A DNA stretch of 64,000 nucleotides, from the NCBI GenBank assembly GCA_003248075.1, contig QJYK01000280.1, positions 1 to 64,000 of the forward strand. Direction: 5' to 3'. Origin of the DNA: Gemmatimonadota bacterium (GTDB lineage Bacteria; Gemmatimonadota; Gemmatimonadetes; Longimicrobiales; Gaopeijiaceae). The notes beneath the pieces are model-generated. The model ran no database searches and was not told the DNA's origin. It was given only the letters and a program-made list of their open reading frames with translations. Every line of letters begins with the position of its first letter. The first letter of the stretch is position 1. Position numbers and translations under genes: made by a program. This document shows positions 43,982 through 53,210 of the stretch, piece after piece.

Positions 43982-46723
43982 ATGAGAGGACGGGTCCTAC
44001 ACAGGATCGCGCGGATGCTCGTGCGCCTGGCGTCTCTGGGCGCGCCGCGCTCCGAGCGGGGGCGGATGAGGACGGAATGGGAGGCGGAGATCGCCCACGA
44101 GGACGTCGAGCCCGGCTGGACGGTGGTGAGGACGGCGGTGGGGGCGTTCGCAGACGCCCGGGCGCTGCGGACCCTGGAGCACGGACAACGGGAGGGGACG
44201 ATGGGAACGTGGGTCAGCGGTTGGACTCGAGACCTGCGCGTGGCCGCGCGCGGTCTGCTGCGCGCGCCGGCGTTTTCGGCGACGGCGGTGGTCACGCTGG
44301 CGCTGGGCATGGGCGGGAGCGCCGCGATCTGGTCGCTCCTCGACCGCATCGTGCTCGACCCGCTTCCCTACCCCGAGCCGGAGCGGCTGGTGCAGCTGGA
44401 GAACCAGGTCCCGGGACTCGAGCCCGGAGCGGTGTGGAACCTGTCGACGGCCCAGTACGTCTACTTCACCGACCACCTGACCTCGGTGTCCGCCCTCGGA
44501 CTGTATCGCGGCGAGGGGGGCAACGTCACGACTCCGTCCGGGCCGATGCGCGCGCGCTCCGTGGTCGTGACGGCCACGATGATGGACCTGCTGGGCGCGC
44601 GGGCCCTGGCGGGACGCCTGATCACGCCCGAGGACGACACACCGGGCGCGAGCGCGGTCGCGCTGATCTCGGAGGGGTTCTGGGAGCGCGTGCTCGGGCG
44701 GGACCCCGGGGCAGTCGGACGCACCCTGTCCCTGAACGACGAGCCCGTCGAGATCATCGGCGTCCTGGACGGGCTCGTCGAACTGCCGGGGTTCGAGGTG
44801 GGTGAGCTGCCGGACCTCTGGCTCCCCATGCGGGTGGACCGGGCCGGGCCGTTCTGGAACAGCCACGTCTACCCGGCCATGGCCCGCCTCGCGCCGGACG
44901 CCACGCCGGCCACCGTCGAGGTGGAGCTGGAACGACTCACGGCGCGCCTACCCGAATCGTTCCCCAACGCCTACAGCCAGTCGTTCTTCGACCGTTACGG
45001 ATTCCGTACACAGGCCGTCCCGCTCAAGCAGGCAGTTCTGGGTGACATGGCGGACAACCTGTGGATCCTGCTCGGTGCCGTCGGTCTCGTGATGCTGATC
45101 GCCTGCGCGAACGTGGCGAACCTGTTCGTGGTGCGCATGGACGGCCGCTCCCACGAGCTGGGCATCCGCGCTGCGCTCGGCGCGAGCCGTCCGGCGATCG
45201 CGCGCTACCTTCTGCTCGAGGGGCTGACGCTGTCGCTCGCCGGCGGGGTCGCGGGCACCGTGCTGGGTGCCTGGGCCCTCCCCACGCTGGCGAGGATGGC
45301 GCCCACCGGCGTGCCGCGCATCCACCGGGCGGGGATCGGGGCAGGGACGATCGGGGTCATGCTCGCCCTGTCGCTCGCGGTGGGCCTGCTGCTCACGGCG
45401 TGGCCACTCCTCACGCAGGGCAGGCGCGGCGCTCGTGGCGCGCTCGTCGGTAGCGCCCGGGGCGCCTCGGTCGGGCGAGAGCGCCAGGCGTTGCGCTCCG
45501 CGCTGGTGATCGCGCAGGTAGCGCTGGCGCTCACTCTGGTCGTCGGAGCCGGGCTGCTCGTCCGCACCCTGCAGAGCCTGCACGCCACCGAGCTCGGGTT
45601 CGAGCCGGCCGGCGTGCTCGCGGCGGACATCTACCTGAGCCCACAACGCTACCCGGACGACGCGGCGGTGTGGGGCTTCTACCGCGAGGCGCTCGACCGC
45701 ATCCGTGCCCTTCCCGGCGTCGCCGCGGCGGGTTTCGGCGAGCAGGTTCCGGTCGAGGGGGGGTTCGGGTGCACCGTGCAGGGCTTCGAGGACGAGACCG
45801 TGTACCAGAAGGTGAAGGACGCGGGGATGACCACCTGCGCCGGCGAGATGGCCGTGACTCCCGGATACCTCGAGGCGCTCGGCATACCGCTCCTCGAGGG
45901 GCGTGGGCTCGAGGACGGCGACAACGACGAGCCCGGCCGTGCCGCGGTGGTCGTCAGCAGGGCGTTCGCGGAGCGATTCTGGCCGGGACGCGAGCCCCTC
46001 GGTCAGGGCGTCGCGCCCGGAGGACGCACGCGGGGTCCCTTCTACCACGCGGTGGGCGTGGCCGGAGACGTTCCCAAGAGCTCGACGGAGGCGGCGGCAC
46101 CCCTGAGTCAGGTGGCCATCGCGATCTACTACCCGATGATATACGACCCGAACGTGCAGGGTCGTTGGGGGTGGTGGCCGGGCACCGGCACCCTGGTCGT
46201 CCGGAGCGGGGCGGCGGACCCGACCGCGCTGTTCGGATCGATCCGTCGGATCGTCTCCGAGGTGGACACGGAGGTGCCCCTCGCAAACCTGCGGTCGATG
46301 GACGATGTCGTCGCGCGGGCCAACGCGAAGATCGCCTTCGTTTCCGTGCTGCTCGCGATCGCGGCAGCGGTCGCCCTCGCGCTGGCGTCGGTGGGGCTCT
46401 ACGGGGTGATCTCGTTCGTGGTGGGGCGTCGAACCCGGGAGATCGGCATGCGGCTCGCCGTCGGCGCCGATCCCGGTCGGGTCCTGCGGATGGTGGTGGG
46501 CCGCTCCCTCGGGCTGGTGACCGCCGGGCTCGCCATCGGTGTGCTCCTCGCCCTCGGCTCCGCCAGGGTGCTGCGAGGTTTGCTCGTGGGCGTGGCGGCG
46601 ACGGACCCGCTCTCCTATGCGCTGGCGTCCGGCCTGCTCGCGGCCGTGGCCCTGCTCGCGACGTGGCTTCCGGCCCGGCGCGCGGCCCGGGTGGATCCGG
46701 TCGAGGCACTGCGGGCGGAGTAG
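43982..46723 (+). CDS. ADOP-family ABC transporter permease (module 3)
   Basis: 913 residues. The N-terminal soluble part is shorter in homology to modules 1 and 2 (APRSERGRMRTEWEAEIAHE, then WTRDLRVAARGLLRAPAF). Helix 1 (about 100-125) precedes a MacB-type periplasmic domain, an FtsX block (LMLIACANVANLFVVRMDGRSHELGIRAALGAS), a second periplasmic domain and a final FtsX block ending LATWLPARRAARVDPVEALRAE. Again no ATPase is adjacent. The two permease halves and the LPARRAARVDPV end match the module 1 protein closely. Confidence 0.93.
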   Translation: MRGRVLHRIARMLVRLASLGAPRSERGRMRTEWEAEIAHEDVEPGWTVVRTAVGAFADARALRTLEHGQREGTMGTWVSGWTRDLRVAARGLLRAPAFSATAVVTLALGMGGSAAIWSLLDRIVLDPLPYPEPERLVQLENQVPGLEPGAVWNLSTAQYVYFTDHLTSVSALGLYRGEGGNVTTPSGPMRARSVVVTATMMDLLGARALAGRLITPEDDTPGASAVALISEGFWERVLGRDPGAVGRTLSLNDEPVEIIGVLDGLVELPGFEVGELPDLWLPMRVDRAGPFWNSHVYPAMARLAPDATPATVEVELERLTARLPESFPNAYSQSFFDRYGFRTQAVPLKQAVLGDMADNLWILLGAVGLVMLIACANVANLFVVRMDGRSHELGIRAALGASRPAIARYLLLEGLTLSLAGGVAGTVLGAWALPTLARMAPTGVPRIHRAGIGAGTIGVMLALSLAVGLLLTAWPLLTQGRRGARGALVGSARGASVGRERQALRSALVIAQVALALTLVVGAGLLVRTLQSLHATELGFEPAGVLAADIYLSPQRYPDDAAVWGFYREALDRIRALPGVAAAGFGEQVPVEGGFGCTVQGFEDETVYQKVKDAGMTTCAGEMAVTPGYLEALGIPLLEGRGLEDGDNDEPGRAAVVVSRAFAERFWPGREPLGQGVAPGGRTRGPFYHAVGVAGDVPKSSTEAAAPLSQVAIAIYYPMIYDPNVQGRWGWWPGTGTLVVRSGAADPTALFGSIRRIVSEVDTEVPLANLRSMDDVVARANAKIAFVSVLLAIAAAVALALASVGLYGVISFVVGRRTREIGMRLAVGADPGRVLRMVVGRSLGLVTAGLAIGVLLALGSARVLRGLLVGVAATDPLSYALASGLLAAVALLATWLPARRAARVDPVEALRAE

Positions 46724-46731
46724 CGCGAGCC

Positions 46732-47265
46732 TCAGTCGCGCCGGACCCTGTACCGGAGCATCACGCACCCTCCGTCGATCTGCCGACAGGAGATCAGCTC
46801 GAGATCGGTCTGCCGGCCCGGATCGAGGAAGAGCGGGATCCCCGAGCCCAGCAGGACGGGGTGGACGTTGAGGCCCACCTCGTCGACGACGCCGGCGGCG
46901 AAGAGGGAGCTCGCGAGCTCCCCTCCGCCCAACAGGCAGATGTCACCTCCGTCCGCCTCCTTCATCCGACGCACGAAGCCTGGGGCGTCCGACGAGACGA
47001 GCTCGGCGCCCCGAACCGAGCCCGCCTCCAGGGTCCTGGAGAAGACGTATCCTTTGATCCCCCCTCCGGATCCACCCCCGCTCCCGGAGGCGGCCGCGAC
47101 CTCCCAGGTCTTCCGGCCCATCAGCACCGCATCGATCCCCGACCAGTAATCCCGCATGATCTCCCGGGCGTCCTCGCTGAAGTGGAGCCAATCGACCGCC
47201 CCATCGCTTCGCGCGATGAAGCCGTCCAGGGAGCAGGCGGCGCCGTAGGTGACGCATCGGGACAT
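46732..47265 (-). CDS. RibD-like dihydrofolate reductase-family protein
   Basis: 177 residues. The reductase fold is evident: CSLDGFIARSDGAVDWL, VLMGRKTWEVA, KGYVFSRTL, ICLLGGGELASSLFAAGVVDE and VNVHPVLLGSGIPLF-like text. Such proteins resemble the RibD C-terminal domain and bacterial YwjB/YyaP enzymes, using NADPH on unknown substrates. It is transcribed away from a TetR gene, with a large inverted repeat between them, so it is probably the TetR target. It converges on the ADOP permease with eight bases between stops. Confidence 0.9.
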   Translation of the reverse strand: MSRCVTYGAACSLDGFIARSDGAVDWLHFSEDAREIMRDYWSGIDAVLMGRKTWEVAAASGSGGGSGGGIKGYVFSRTLEAGSVRGAELVSSDAPGFVRRMKEADGGDICLLGGGELASSLFAAGVVDEVGLNVHPVLLGSGIPLFLDPGRQTDLELISCRQIDGGCVMLRYRVRRD

Positions 47266-47323
47266 GGTTCCTCCCGGGATGGAGCGCGACGTGGCGGTTG
47301 GCGATGCGCGCCTTCGAGGCTAA

Positions 47324-47364
47324 TCTAAATGGAAATTCAATAACTAACTGAATCTCGATTTAGA
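47324..47364. promoter_or_regulatory. Large palindromic operator in a divergent promoter
   Basis: Two 16-base arms, TCTAAATGGAAATTCA (47324-47339) and TGAATCTCGATTTAGA (47349-47364), pair at 14 of 16 positions around a 9-base AT-rich centre. The block is much more AT-rich than its surroundings and lies between the TetR and reductase starts. This arrangement is typical of a TetR autoregulatory operator. Confidence 0.75.
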
Positions 47365-47378
47365 AATTCGCAAGGGCG

Positions 47379-48005
47379 ATGCCGGTAATGGCCCGACCCA
47401 GGAAGGCTTCGGACGAAGAGATCTACGCCGCCGTGTACCGGGCCATGAGCCGGCTCGGCCCCGGCGAGCTGCGATTGGCGGACATCGCGGAGGAGGCGGG
47501 GGTGACGCCCGGCGCGCTGGTCCAGCGATTCGGCTCCAAGCGGGCCCTGTTGCTCGCCCTGTCACGGGCCTGGGCCGGCTCCGCGGGCGAGCTCTTCGCC
47601 GACCTGCGCCGAAGCTACGACGCTCCACTCGCGTGTCTGCGGGCGTACGCCGAGTGCATCGCCGGGCTCGCCAGCTCGCCCGCCGCGTTCGCGCGCAGCC
47701 TCGCCTATCTGCAGATCGACCTCACGGACGAGGACTTCCGCGAGACTCTCGAGACGCATGCGCGCGCGACGCGCGCCGAGGTGGAGGGTCTCGTCCGCGA
47801 CGCCGTCCACCGCGGTGAGCTCGTACCGGGGACCGACCGCGCCTCCCTGGCACGCACGATCGAGGCCGTGCTCGCGGGGTCGATGATGACCTGGGCGCAC
47901 TACCGGGAGGGACCGGCAGCCGACTGGATGCGGGCGGATCTCGAGGCCGTGCTCCGTCCCTACCTGCCCCGCCCCGCCGCCGAGGTGGAGCCGGAGGACC
48001 CCTGA
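47379..48005 (+). CDS. TetR/AcrR-family transcriptional regulator
   Basis: 208 residues (or 205 from the ATG at 47388, MARPRKASDEE; neither start has an ideal ribosome site). The HTH is DIAEEAGVTPGALVQRFGSKRALLLAL (about residues 35-61), followed by the helical ligand-binding domain. It is divergent from the RibD-like reductase and shares the 41-base operator, so it probably represses both. The AEVEPEDP tail precedes speA by 78 bases. Confidence 0.92.
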   Translation: MPVMARPRKASDEEIYAAVYRAMSRLGPGELRLADIAEEAGVTPGALVQRFGSKRALLLALSRAWAGSAGELFADLRRSYDAPLACLRAYAECIAGLASSPAAFARSLAYLQIDLTDEDFRETLETHARATRAEVEGLVRDAVHRGELVPGTDRASLARTIEAVLAGSMMTWAHYREGPAADWMRADLEAVLRPYLPRPAAEVEPEDP

Positions 48006-48083
48006 CCACTTGTGGCCGGCCCCCATCTTCGAGACTCTAGAAGCCCTTCACGCACCCCTCCGACCCCCGGAGCCCCCCATCGG

Positions 48084-50066
48084 ATGAAAGCGACGGAGAT
48101 GGCGCCTCCCGAAGCGCCGGTCTGGACACCCCGTGACTCGGCCGAGCTGTACGGCCTGGGCAACTGGGGCGGAGGGTACTTCGGGGTCTCCGATCGTGGC
48201 ACGGTGGTGGTCTACCCGGACACGAACCCGTCCCGCGGAATCGATCTCCTGGAGGTGGTCGAAGGGCTGCAGGCCAGGGACCTGTGGCCACCGGTCGTGA
48301 TCCGGTTCTCGGGCATCCTCGCCCACCGCATGGCCCATCTTCGGCGCGCCTTCGACGACGCCATCGCCGAGGTCGAGTACGAAGGTCGCTACACGTGCGT
48401 CTACCCCATCAAGGTCAACCAGCAGCGTCACATCTGCGAGGAGATCCGCGACCTCGGCTCGACGATGGGCTTCGGTCTCGAGGCCGGCTCCAAGCCGGAG
48501 CTGTTGGCCGGGCTCGCGCTCACCGAAGGGCTCAATCAGATGCCGTTCATCTGCAACGGCTTCAAGGACCGCGAGTTCATCGAGACCGTCACGCTGGCTG
48601 CAAAGATGGGGCGGAACATCTTCCCGGTGGTCGAGCAGACCCACGAGCTCGAGCATCTGGTGCGTGCGGCCCGGGAACACAGCGTCACCCCGAAGTTCGG
48701 CATCCGCGCCAAGCTCGCCTCCGGCGGTGTCGGGCGCTGGGCGGATTCCGTGGGCTTCCGCGGCAAGTTCGGCCTTTCGGTCAGCCAGATCCTGTCCAGC
48801 GTCGACTACCTGCGCAGCGAGGAACTGCTGGACGGCCTGCGCCTCCTGCACTGCCACATCGGCTCTCAGATCTTCGACATCCGGACGCTGAAGTACGCTG
48901 TCAGCGAGCTCACCCACATCTACGTCGAGCTGGTGAAGCTGGGCGCCCCCATGGGCATGCTCGACCTGGGGGGCGGGCTGGGCGTCGACTACGACGGGTC
49001 GCAGTCGGCCACCGACTCGTCGGTGAACTACACGCTGGAGCAGTATGCCACCGACGTCGTGTACCGCGTGAAGTCCATCTGCGAGGATGCCGGGGTGCCG
49101 CATCCGGACATCATCACCGAGTCGGGGCGCGCCCTGGTCGCCCACTCCGGCGTCCTGGTCTTCGAGGTGCTCGGGAGCCGGGTCTTCCCGGAGGAGCCCG
49201 ATGCGGAGCTGGTCGATCGCGCGCTCAACGAAGAGGAGGACGAGGCCGAGGTACCACAGCCGCTGCTCGACCTGGTCGACGCCTATCAGCGGCTCGACGA
49301 GGGCGCCGACCTGCTCGAGGTCTACCACGATGCCGAGCACGCGCTGAACGAGGCGATGAGCCTGTTCAACCTGGGCTACATGAGCATCACCGTTCGAGCC
49401 GCCACCGAGGAGCTGTACTGGGCCATCGGCAACCGTCTGGTGCGTGACATGGGCGACGAGCTCCCCGAGGAGCTGTGGACCCTACCGGATCGGCTGTGCG
49501 ACATCTACTTCTCGAACTTCAGCCTCTTCCAGTCGCTGATCGACGCGTGGGGGATCGACCAGATCTTCCCGATCCTGCCCATCCATCGGCTGGACGAGAA
49601 GCCGACGCGACGGGGCGTGCTCGCCGACGTGACCTGCGACTCCGACGGGCGCGTGGATCGTTTCCCGGGCGACGGCGAGCCGAAGAACACGCTGGCGCTG
49701 CACCCGCTGCGCAAGGGTCGGTCGAACGGGGGGCCGGCCGGGGACCTCGAGCCGTACTATCTGGCCGTGTTTCTCACCGGCGCCTACCAGGAGACGCTCG
49801 GCGACCTGCACAACCTGTTCGGTGACACCCACGCGGTGCACGTCGCCATCGACCAGGACGGCCGCTGGAAGCTCGAGGAGGTCGTCGAGGGTGACACGGT
49901 CCGGGAGGTGCTCCAATACGTGCAGTTCGACCCGGACGCGATACGGCGCTCCATGCGGCGCGAGATCGAGGCGGCGCTCACGGCCAACCGCCTCACGCTC
50001 GAGGAGGCCGTGAGCATGCGACGGTTCCTCGACCAGGGCATCGAAGGGTACACGTACCTGGAGTAG
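48084..50066 (+). CDS. speA: Biosynthetic arginine decarboxylase
   Basis: 660 residues from MKATEMAPPE, the usual SpeA length; the longer tracked start adds Ser/Pro-rich noise. PLP lysine Lys110 is in YPIKVNQQR. Other hallmark text: GLEAGSKPELL, the LHCHIGSQI histidine loop, LDLGGGLGVDYDGS, ITESGRALVAHSG and the C-terminal SIFQSLIDAWGI-like and CDSDGRVDRFP active-site cysteine region. It makes agmatine from arginine, the first step to putrescine by the ADC route. No agmatinase or SpeB lies in this window. Confidence 0.95.
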   Translation: MKATEMAPPEAPVWTPRDSAELYGLGNWGGGYFGVSDRGTVVVYPDTNPSRGIDLLEVVEGLQARDLWPPVVIRFSGILAHRMAHLRRAFDDAIAEVEYEGRYTCVYPIKVNQQRHICEEIRDLGSTMGFGLEAGSKPELLAGLALTEGLNQMPFICNGFKDREFIETVTLAAKMGRNIFPVVEQTHELEHLVRAAREHSVTPKFGIRAKLASGGVGRWADSVGFRGKFGLSVSQILSSVDYLRSEELLDGLRLLHCHIGSQIFDIRTLKYAVSELTHIYVELVKLGAPMGMLDLGGGLGVDYDGSQSATDSSVNYTLEQYATDVVYRVKSICEDAGVPHPDIITESGRALVAHSGVLVFEVLGSRVFPEEPDAELVDRALNEEEDEAEVPQPLLDLVDAYQRLDEGADLLEVYHDAEHALNEAMSLFNLGYMSITVRAATEELYWAIGNRLVRDMGDELPEELWTLPDRLCDIYFSNFSLFQSLIDAWGIDQIFPILPIHRLDEKPTRRGVLADVTCDSDGRVDRFPGDGEPKNTLALHPLRKGRSNGGPAGDLEPYYLAVFLTGAYQETLGDLHNLFGDTHAVHVAIDQDGRWKLEEVVEGDTVREVLQYVQFDPDAIRRSMRREIEAALTANRLTLEEAVSMRRFLDQGIEGYTYLE

Positions 50067-50120
50067 GCTCCCGAGCGCGCACCGGCACCAGGTTGATACC
50101 GACGGGCTCCCGGCGTCCCC

Positions 50121-51059
50121 TCAGCGAACCTGGCTTCCGGACACGTAGGGCAGGTCCCTGGCCCCCCAGTCGTGCCAGGAACCGTCGTAGAATCGCGCGT
50201 CGTAGCCCAGCAGCCTGGCCGCGAAGTAGGTGAAGCTGGCGCGCATTCCGATCATGCAGTAGGCGACCACCGTGCCGCCGTCGGCAGCGCCGGTGGCACG
50301 GAAGAGGCGCTCGAGCTCGGTCCGGTCCCGGAGCCGTGGCTCGGACCGACTCTCGATGAGCTTCTCCCAGTACATCTGCTGGGCACCGGGAATGTGTCCG
50401 GCATGGAGCCGCCCGCCCATGCCCCCGTCCGCGCCCGTGTACTCGTCGTCGGGGCGGGCATCGACCAGCGTCACCTTCGCATCCTGCAGGCGCTGAGCGA
50501 CCCAGTCGGCGTCGACCACCGCTCCCTCACGGGGCCGTAGCGTCACGGATCCCGGCTCCGGGATCGGCTCCTCCAACGACGTGGGGTGCCCGCCGCGCTC
50601 CCAGCCGCTCCATCCTCCGTCCAGCATCGACACCCGCTCGAGCCCCATCACGTCCAGCGTCATCCAGGCCCGGGCGGCGCCGAGGGGGCTGGCGCCGTAC
50701 ACCACCACTCGCTGCCCGTCCCTCACACCGACGGCCTCGAGCGCAGCGTCGATCTCGGCCGGCGTGCGGAGCTCCGCGCCGAGCCCGCCCGGGCCGTCCC
50801 ACATGAGCAGGCCCAGGTCCAGGAAGCGCGCTCCGGGGACGTGTCCCCGCTCGTAACCCTCCCGTCGGGTGTCCACATGCAGGACGACGACGTCCGGATC
50901 GTCGATATGGGCCTCCAGCCAGCCCGGTTCGACGAGGAGGTCGAGCTGCCGGGCCTGGAGACTCGGGGGCTGCGCCAGCAGCGCGACGGCAGCGAGGATC
51001 CCGAGGCCTGGCCGAAAGGCACTGGCCGGTGCGTGCGAATGCGTTCCACGGCGGTCCAC
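50121..51059 (-). CDS. Secreted tandem-rhodanese sulfurtransferase
   Basis: 312 residues. The GTG at 51059 sits six bases after a perfect AGGAGG, which decides the start over the tracked 51260 and the ATG at 51116. A signal peptide (LGILAAVALLAQPPSLQA) follows. The first rhodanese domain has no catalytic cysteine (VVYGASPLGAARAW). The second has Cys268 in the active loop YCMIGMRAS, the layout of thiosulfate/3-mercaptopyruvate sulfurtransferases. Periplasmic sulfur transfer is likely. It converges on speA. Confidence 0.9.
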   Translation of the reverse strand: MDRRGTHSHAPASAFRPGLGILAAVALLAQPPSLQARQLDLLVEPGWLEAHIDDPDVVVLHVDTRREGYERGHVPGARFLDLGLLMWDGPGGLGAELRTPAEIDAALEAVGVRDGQRVVVYGASPLGAARAWMTLDVMGLERVSMLDGGWSGWERGGHPTSLEEPIPEPGSVTLRPREGAVVDADWVAQRLQDAKVTLVDARPDDEYTGADGGMGGRLHAGHIPGAQQMYWEKLIESRSEPRLRDRTELERLFRATGAADGGTVVAYCMIGMRASFTYFAARLLGYDARFYDGSWHDWGARDLPYVSGSQVR

Positions 51060-51144
51060 GACACGCCTCCTGAAGGCCGTTGCGAGGGACGAGCCGAAGC
51101 ATTGCTTCGTCAGCATCGCGCGTCTTGAATGAACCCAACGCGCC

Positions 51145-51468
51145 TCACGACCTCGTGACGAAGTCGGTGAGGTCGATCCGGTACCGAGACGACGCGGCAT
51201 CGTACCACATACGATACGAGGTAGGAAGGCGTCCCGCCTCGGGGTGGTGCGCGGGCACACTCACGGTCTTGGTCTCGTCGGGGCGGCGCTGCAGGAACGC
51301 TCGTGTCAGCATCGGCTCCATGAAGACCATCGTCGCGTCGTAGAAGCCGTACACGAGTGTGCTCGTGAAGGTCTCGCCGTGGAACTCGTGGGACGTCCAA
51401 TCCGTCCAGTGCGTTCCCATCCGTGGAATCGCAGTGGCATCACCCACATAGTCCGGCGGGGTCTCGTC
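51145..51468 (-). pseudogene. Fragment of a DUF5602-like secreted protein
   Basis: Minus-strand text DETPPDYVGDATAIPRMGTHWTDWTSHEFHGETFTSTLVYGFYDATMVFMEP resembles the C-terminal part of DUF5602 lipoproteins as I remember them. It continues to VTRS at the stop. No signal peptide or sensible N-terminus exists upstream, where the tracked 142-residue ORF reads as Arg/Gly noise. It is therefore a 5'-deleted remnant, abutting another remnant on the opposite strand. Confidence 0.55.
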
Positions 51469-51561
51469 GACACCGTCCCCGCCCGGGGCCCGCCGGGACC
51501 CGGGATCCACACTCCCGGAGCGGATGGCCCTGCGGGCGGGACGCTGCCCGCCCCGAGTCGG

Positions 51562-52310
51562 AACCGCACCCACGTTGCCCGCTACGTGATCGGCGCCGTG
51601 CTCGTGACGGCGGCCGTCGTCTCGCTGCGAGACCTCGTGCAGAGGGGGAAACCGGCGTCGGTCACGTGGAGACCGAACCGGGTCGCCGTGTCGGTCCTCG
51701 CCAACCGGACCGACGTCGCCGAGCTCGACGAGCTTGGAACGATGGTGGCCGATTGGGTGACGCTTGGCCTCGCTCGCACGCCGGGTCTGGCCGTCGGCGG
51801 CAGCTATTACCTCACGGCGGACACCCTCTCCTTCTCCCTTCGGGTGATCGACGTGGCGTCAGGAGGGGTGCTCCGCGCTCGAGCCCATCCGCGCAACGCG
51901 ACGGGACCCCATGCCCGCTTTGGAGGAGATCCGCCAACGGATCCCCTCGGCCCTCCGCAGCATCGTCGATCCCCAGGGTAGCCTCCACGGGACCCCGTCG
52001 ATGTCTCCGCCGAGGTACGAGGCCTTCTCCGTCTATATCGCGGGCCAGCGGCTCTTCCGGGAGGGAGACTGTGAGGGATCGCTTCCCATGTTCCGCAGGG
52101 CCGTGACGCTGGACACCGCATTCACCGTCGCGGTGGGGGTGGCGGGCGTAGGCACGGCCCGGTGCGCGCTCACCGACTCGGTCCTCACGCTGCTCGAGGG
52201 GCGATCCGCCGTGCCGGAGGCCGCGGCTCCGGACCTCCTGGAGGCGCTCCCCGAGGGTGCCCACCCGCACGATTTCCTCCAGTTCCAGTTGACCCGTCGC
52301 TGGCCTCCGT
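51562..52310 (+). pseudogene. Decayed C-terminal part of a Ser/Thr kinase with TolB/TPR sensor
   Basis: Plus strand: membrane helix VARYVIGAVLVTAAVVSL, then a TolB-like part (NRVAVSVLANRTDVAELDEL, LAVGGSYYLTADTLSFSLRV), then TPR-like text (YEAFSVYIAGQRLFREGDCE). The first part is in the ORF starting 51244, the second in another frame from 51911. Reading EPIRATRRDPMPALEE across the join needs a shift at about 51878-51881, so a frameshift is present. The kinase domain is missing upstream, where an opposite-strand fragment lies. This resembles the sensor half of the kinase at 28085. Confidence 0.65.
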
Positions 52311-52392
52311 GCGCGCTACCCCACGCTTCAGGAGACCGATCGCTCCGAAGGGCTGAGGTGAGGCGACCGCGCGAGCCACCGCCACGCCCACC

Positions 52393-52644
52393 TCAGTCGT
52401 TGTGGCTGAGCTCGTACTCCCGTTGGGCCCGCTCACGGTCGGCGCCCAGCTTCTGATCGCGCTTTCGCGCAGCGGCGAGGCCCTTCGCTCGGGTCGCGTC
52501 CGAGTGGACTCGAGGCGTGGACAGCAGGCGCTCGAGCTCCGTCCCGCCACAGGCGGGACAGGCGTCCGGAGTGAGTCCCTCCTTCCGGACCCACTCCTCG
52601 AAGCGCTCCTCGCAGGTTTGGCACCGGTATTCGTAGATCGGCAT
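52393..52644 (-). CDS. FmdB-family zinc-ribbon protein
   Basis: 83 residues. The N-terminus MPIYEYRCQTCEERFEEW followed by CPACGG gives the CxxC...CxxC zinc ribbon of the FmdB/putative regulatory family. The C-terminal half is a charged helix. The name comes from FmdB in formamidase regulation, but the general function is unclear. It precedes no obvious partner. Confidence 0.92.
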   Translation of the reverse strand: MPIYEYRCQTCEERFEEWVRKEGLTPDACPACGGTELERLLSTPRVHSDATRAKGLAAARKRDQKLGADRERAQREYELSHND

Positions 52645-52701
52645 GGAACCAGTGTGGCGTCGCCCGTGGTCGGCCGCAACGACCTTGGTACGGCCGCCGC
52701 G

Positions 52702-52992
52702 CTACCCGAGCGAGCCGAGAGCCTTCTTCAGGTCGTCCGCATTCATCACGGGCGTGAACTCGACCGCGGCCTCGGCGCCCTGGAACAGGTGCTCGGCAAT
52801 GCGCGCGATGTCGGCCGGCTCCTTCATGTCGAAGAACATCATGCAGGCTCGCTCGCCGCCGTCGGTAAGGAAGTAGGCGGCTTCGGGCTTCACCAGCTCA
52901 GCGAGCGTCTCGATGAGCCGTCCCATCGATCCGTCGTCGACCATTTCGTTGCCCCGGTCGACGGGCACAGACCAGCGGAGCATCATACGCAT
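52702..52992 (-). CDS. Small conserved-looking hypothetical protein
   Basis: 96 residues from MRMMLRWSVPVDRGNEMV; the tracked start adds unrelated residues. It has an alpha/beta ferredoxin-like layout: a strand MRMMLRWSVP, a helix, strands YFLTDGGERACMMFFDM, a helix ADIARIAEHLFQGAEA, and a strand VEFTPVMNADDLKKAL. This resembles DUF3303-like or stress-responsive barrel proteins only loosely. No function is assigned. Confidence 0.6.
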   Translation of the reverse strand: MRMMLRWSVPVDRGNEMVDDGSMGRLIETLAELVKPEAAYFLTDGGERACMMFFDMKEPADIARIAEHLFQGAEAAVEFTPVMNADDLKKALGSLG

Positions 52993-53210
52993 CGGGAATC
53001 TCCCCCTTGTTCTCGTGTCTTGTTCACGAGTGATGGCCAGCGGGATCAAGTGAGCACCGGCGGACGGCGGGCGAAAGGACCCGTGGGTCGAGCTGCCGCG
53101 CTCGCGCCTGGATGGGCGCTGCACCCGGTCCGCTCCGCCGGGACCGGTTGCGCGGGGGACGGCCCCCCGGCAGCGTACCGCCTCTCGCGTCCCGGTCTCC
53201 AGGGGTTCCC

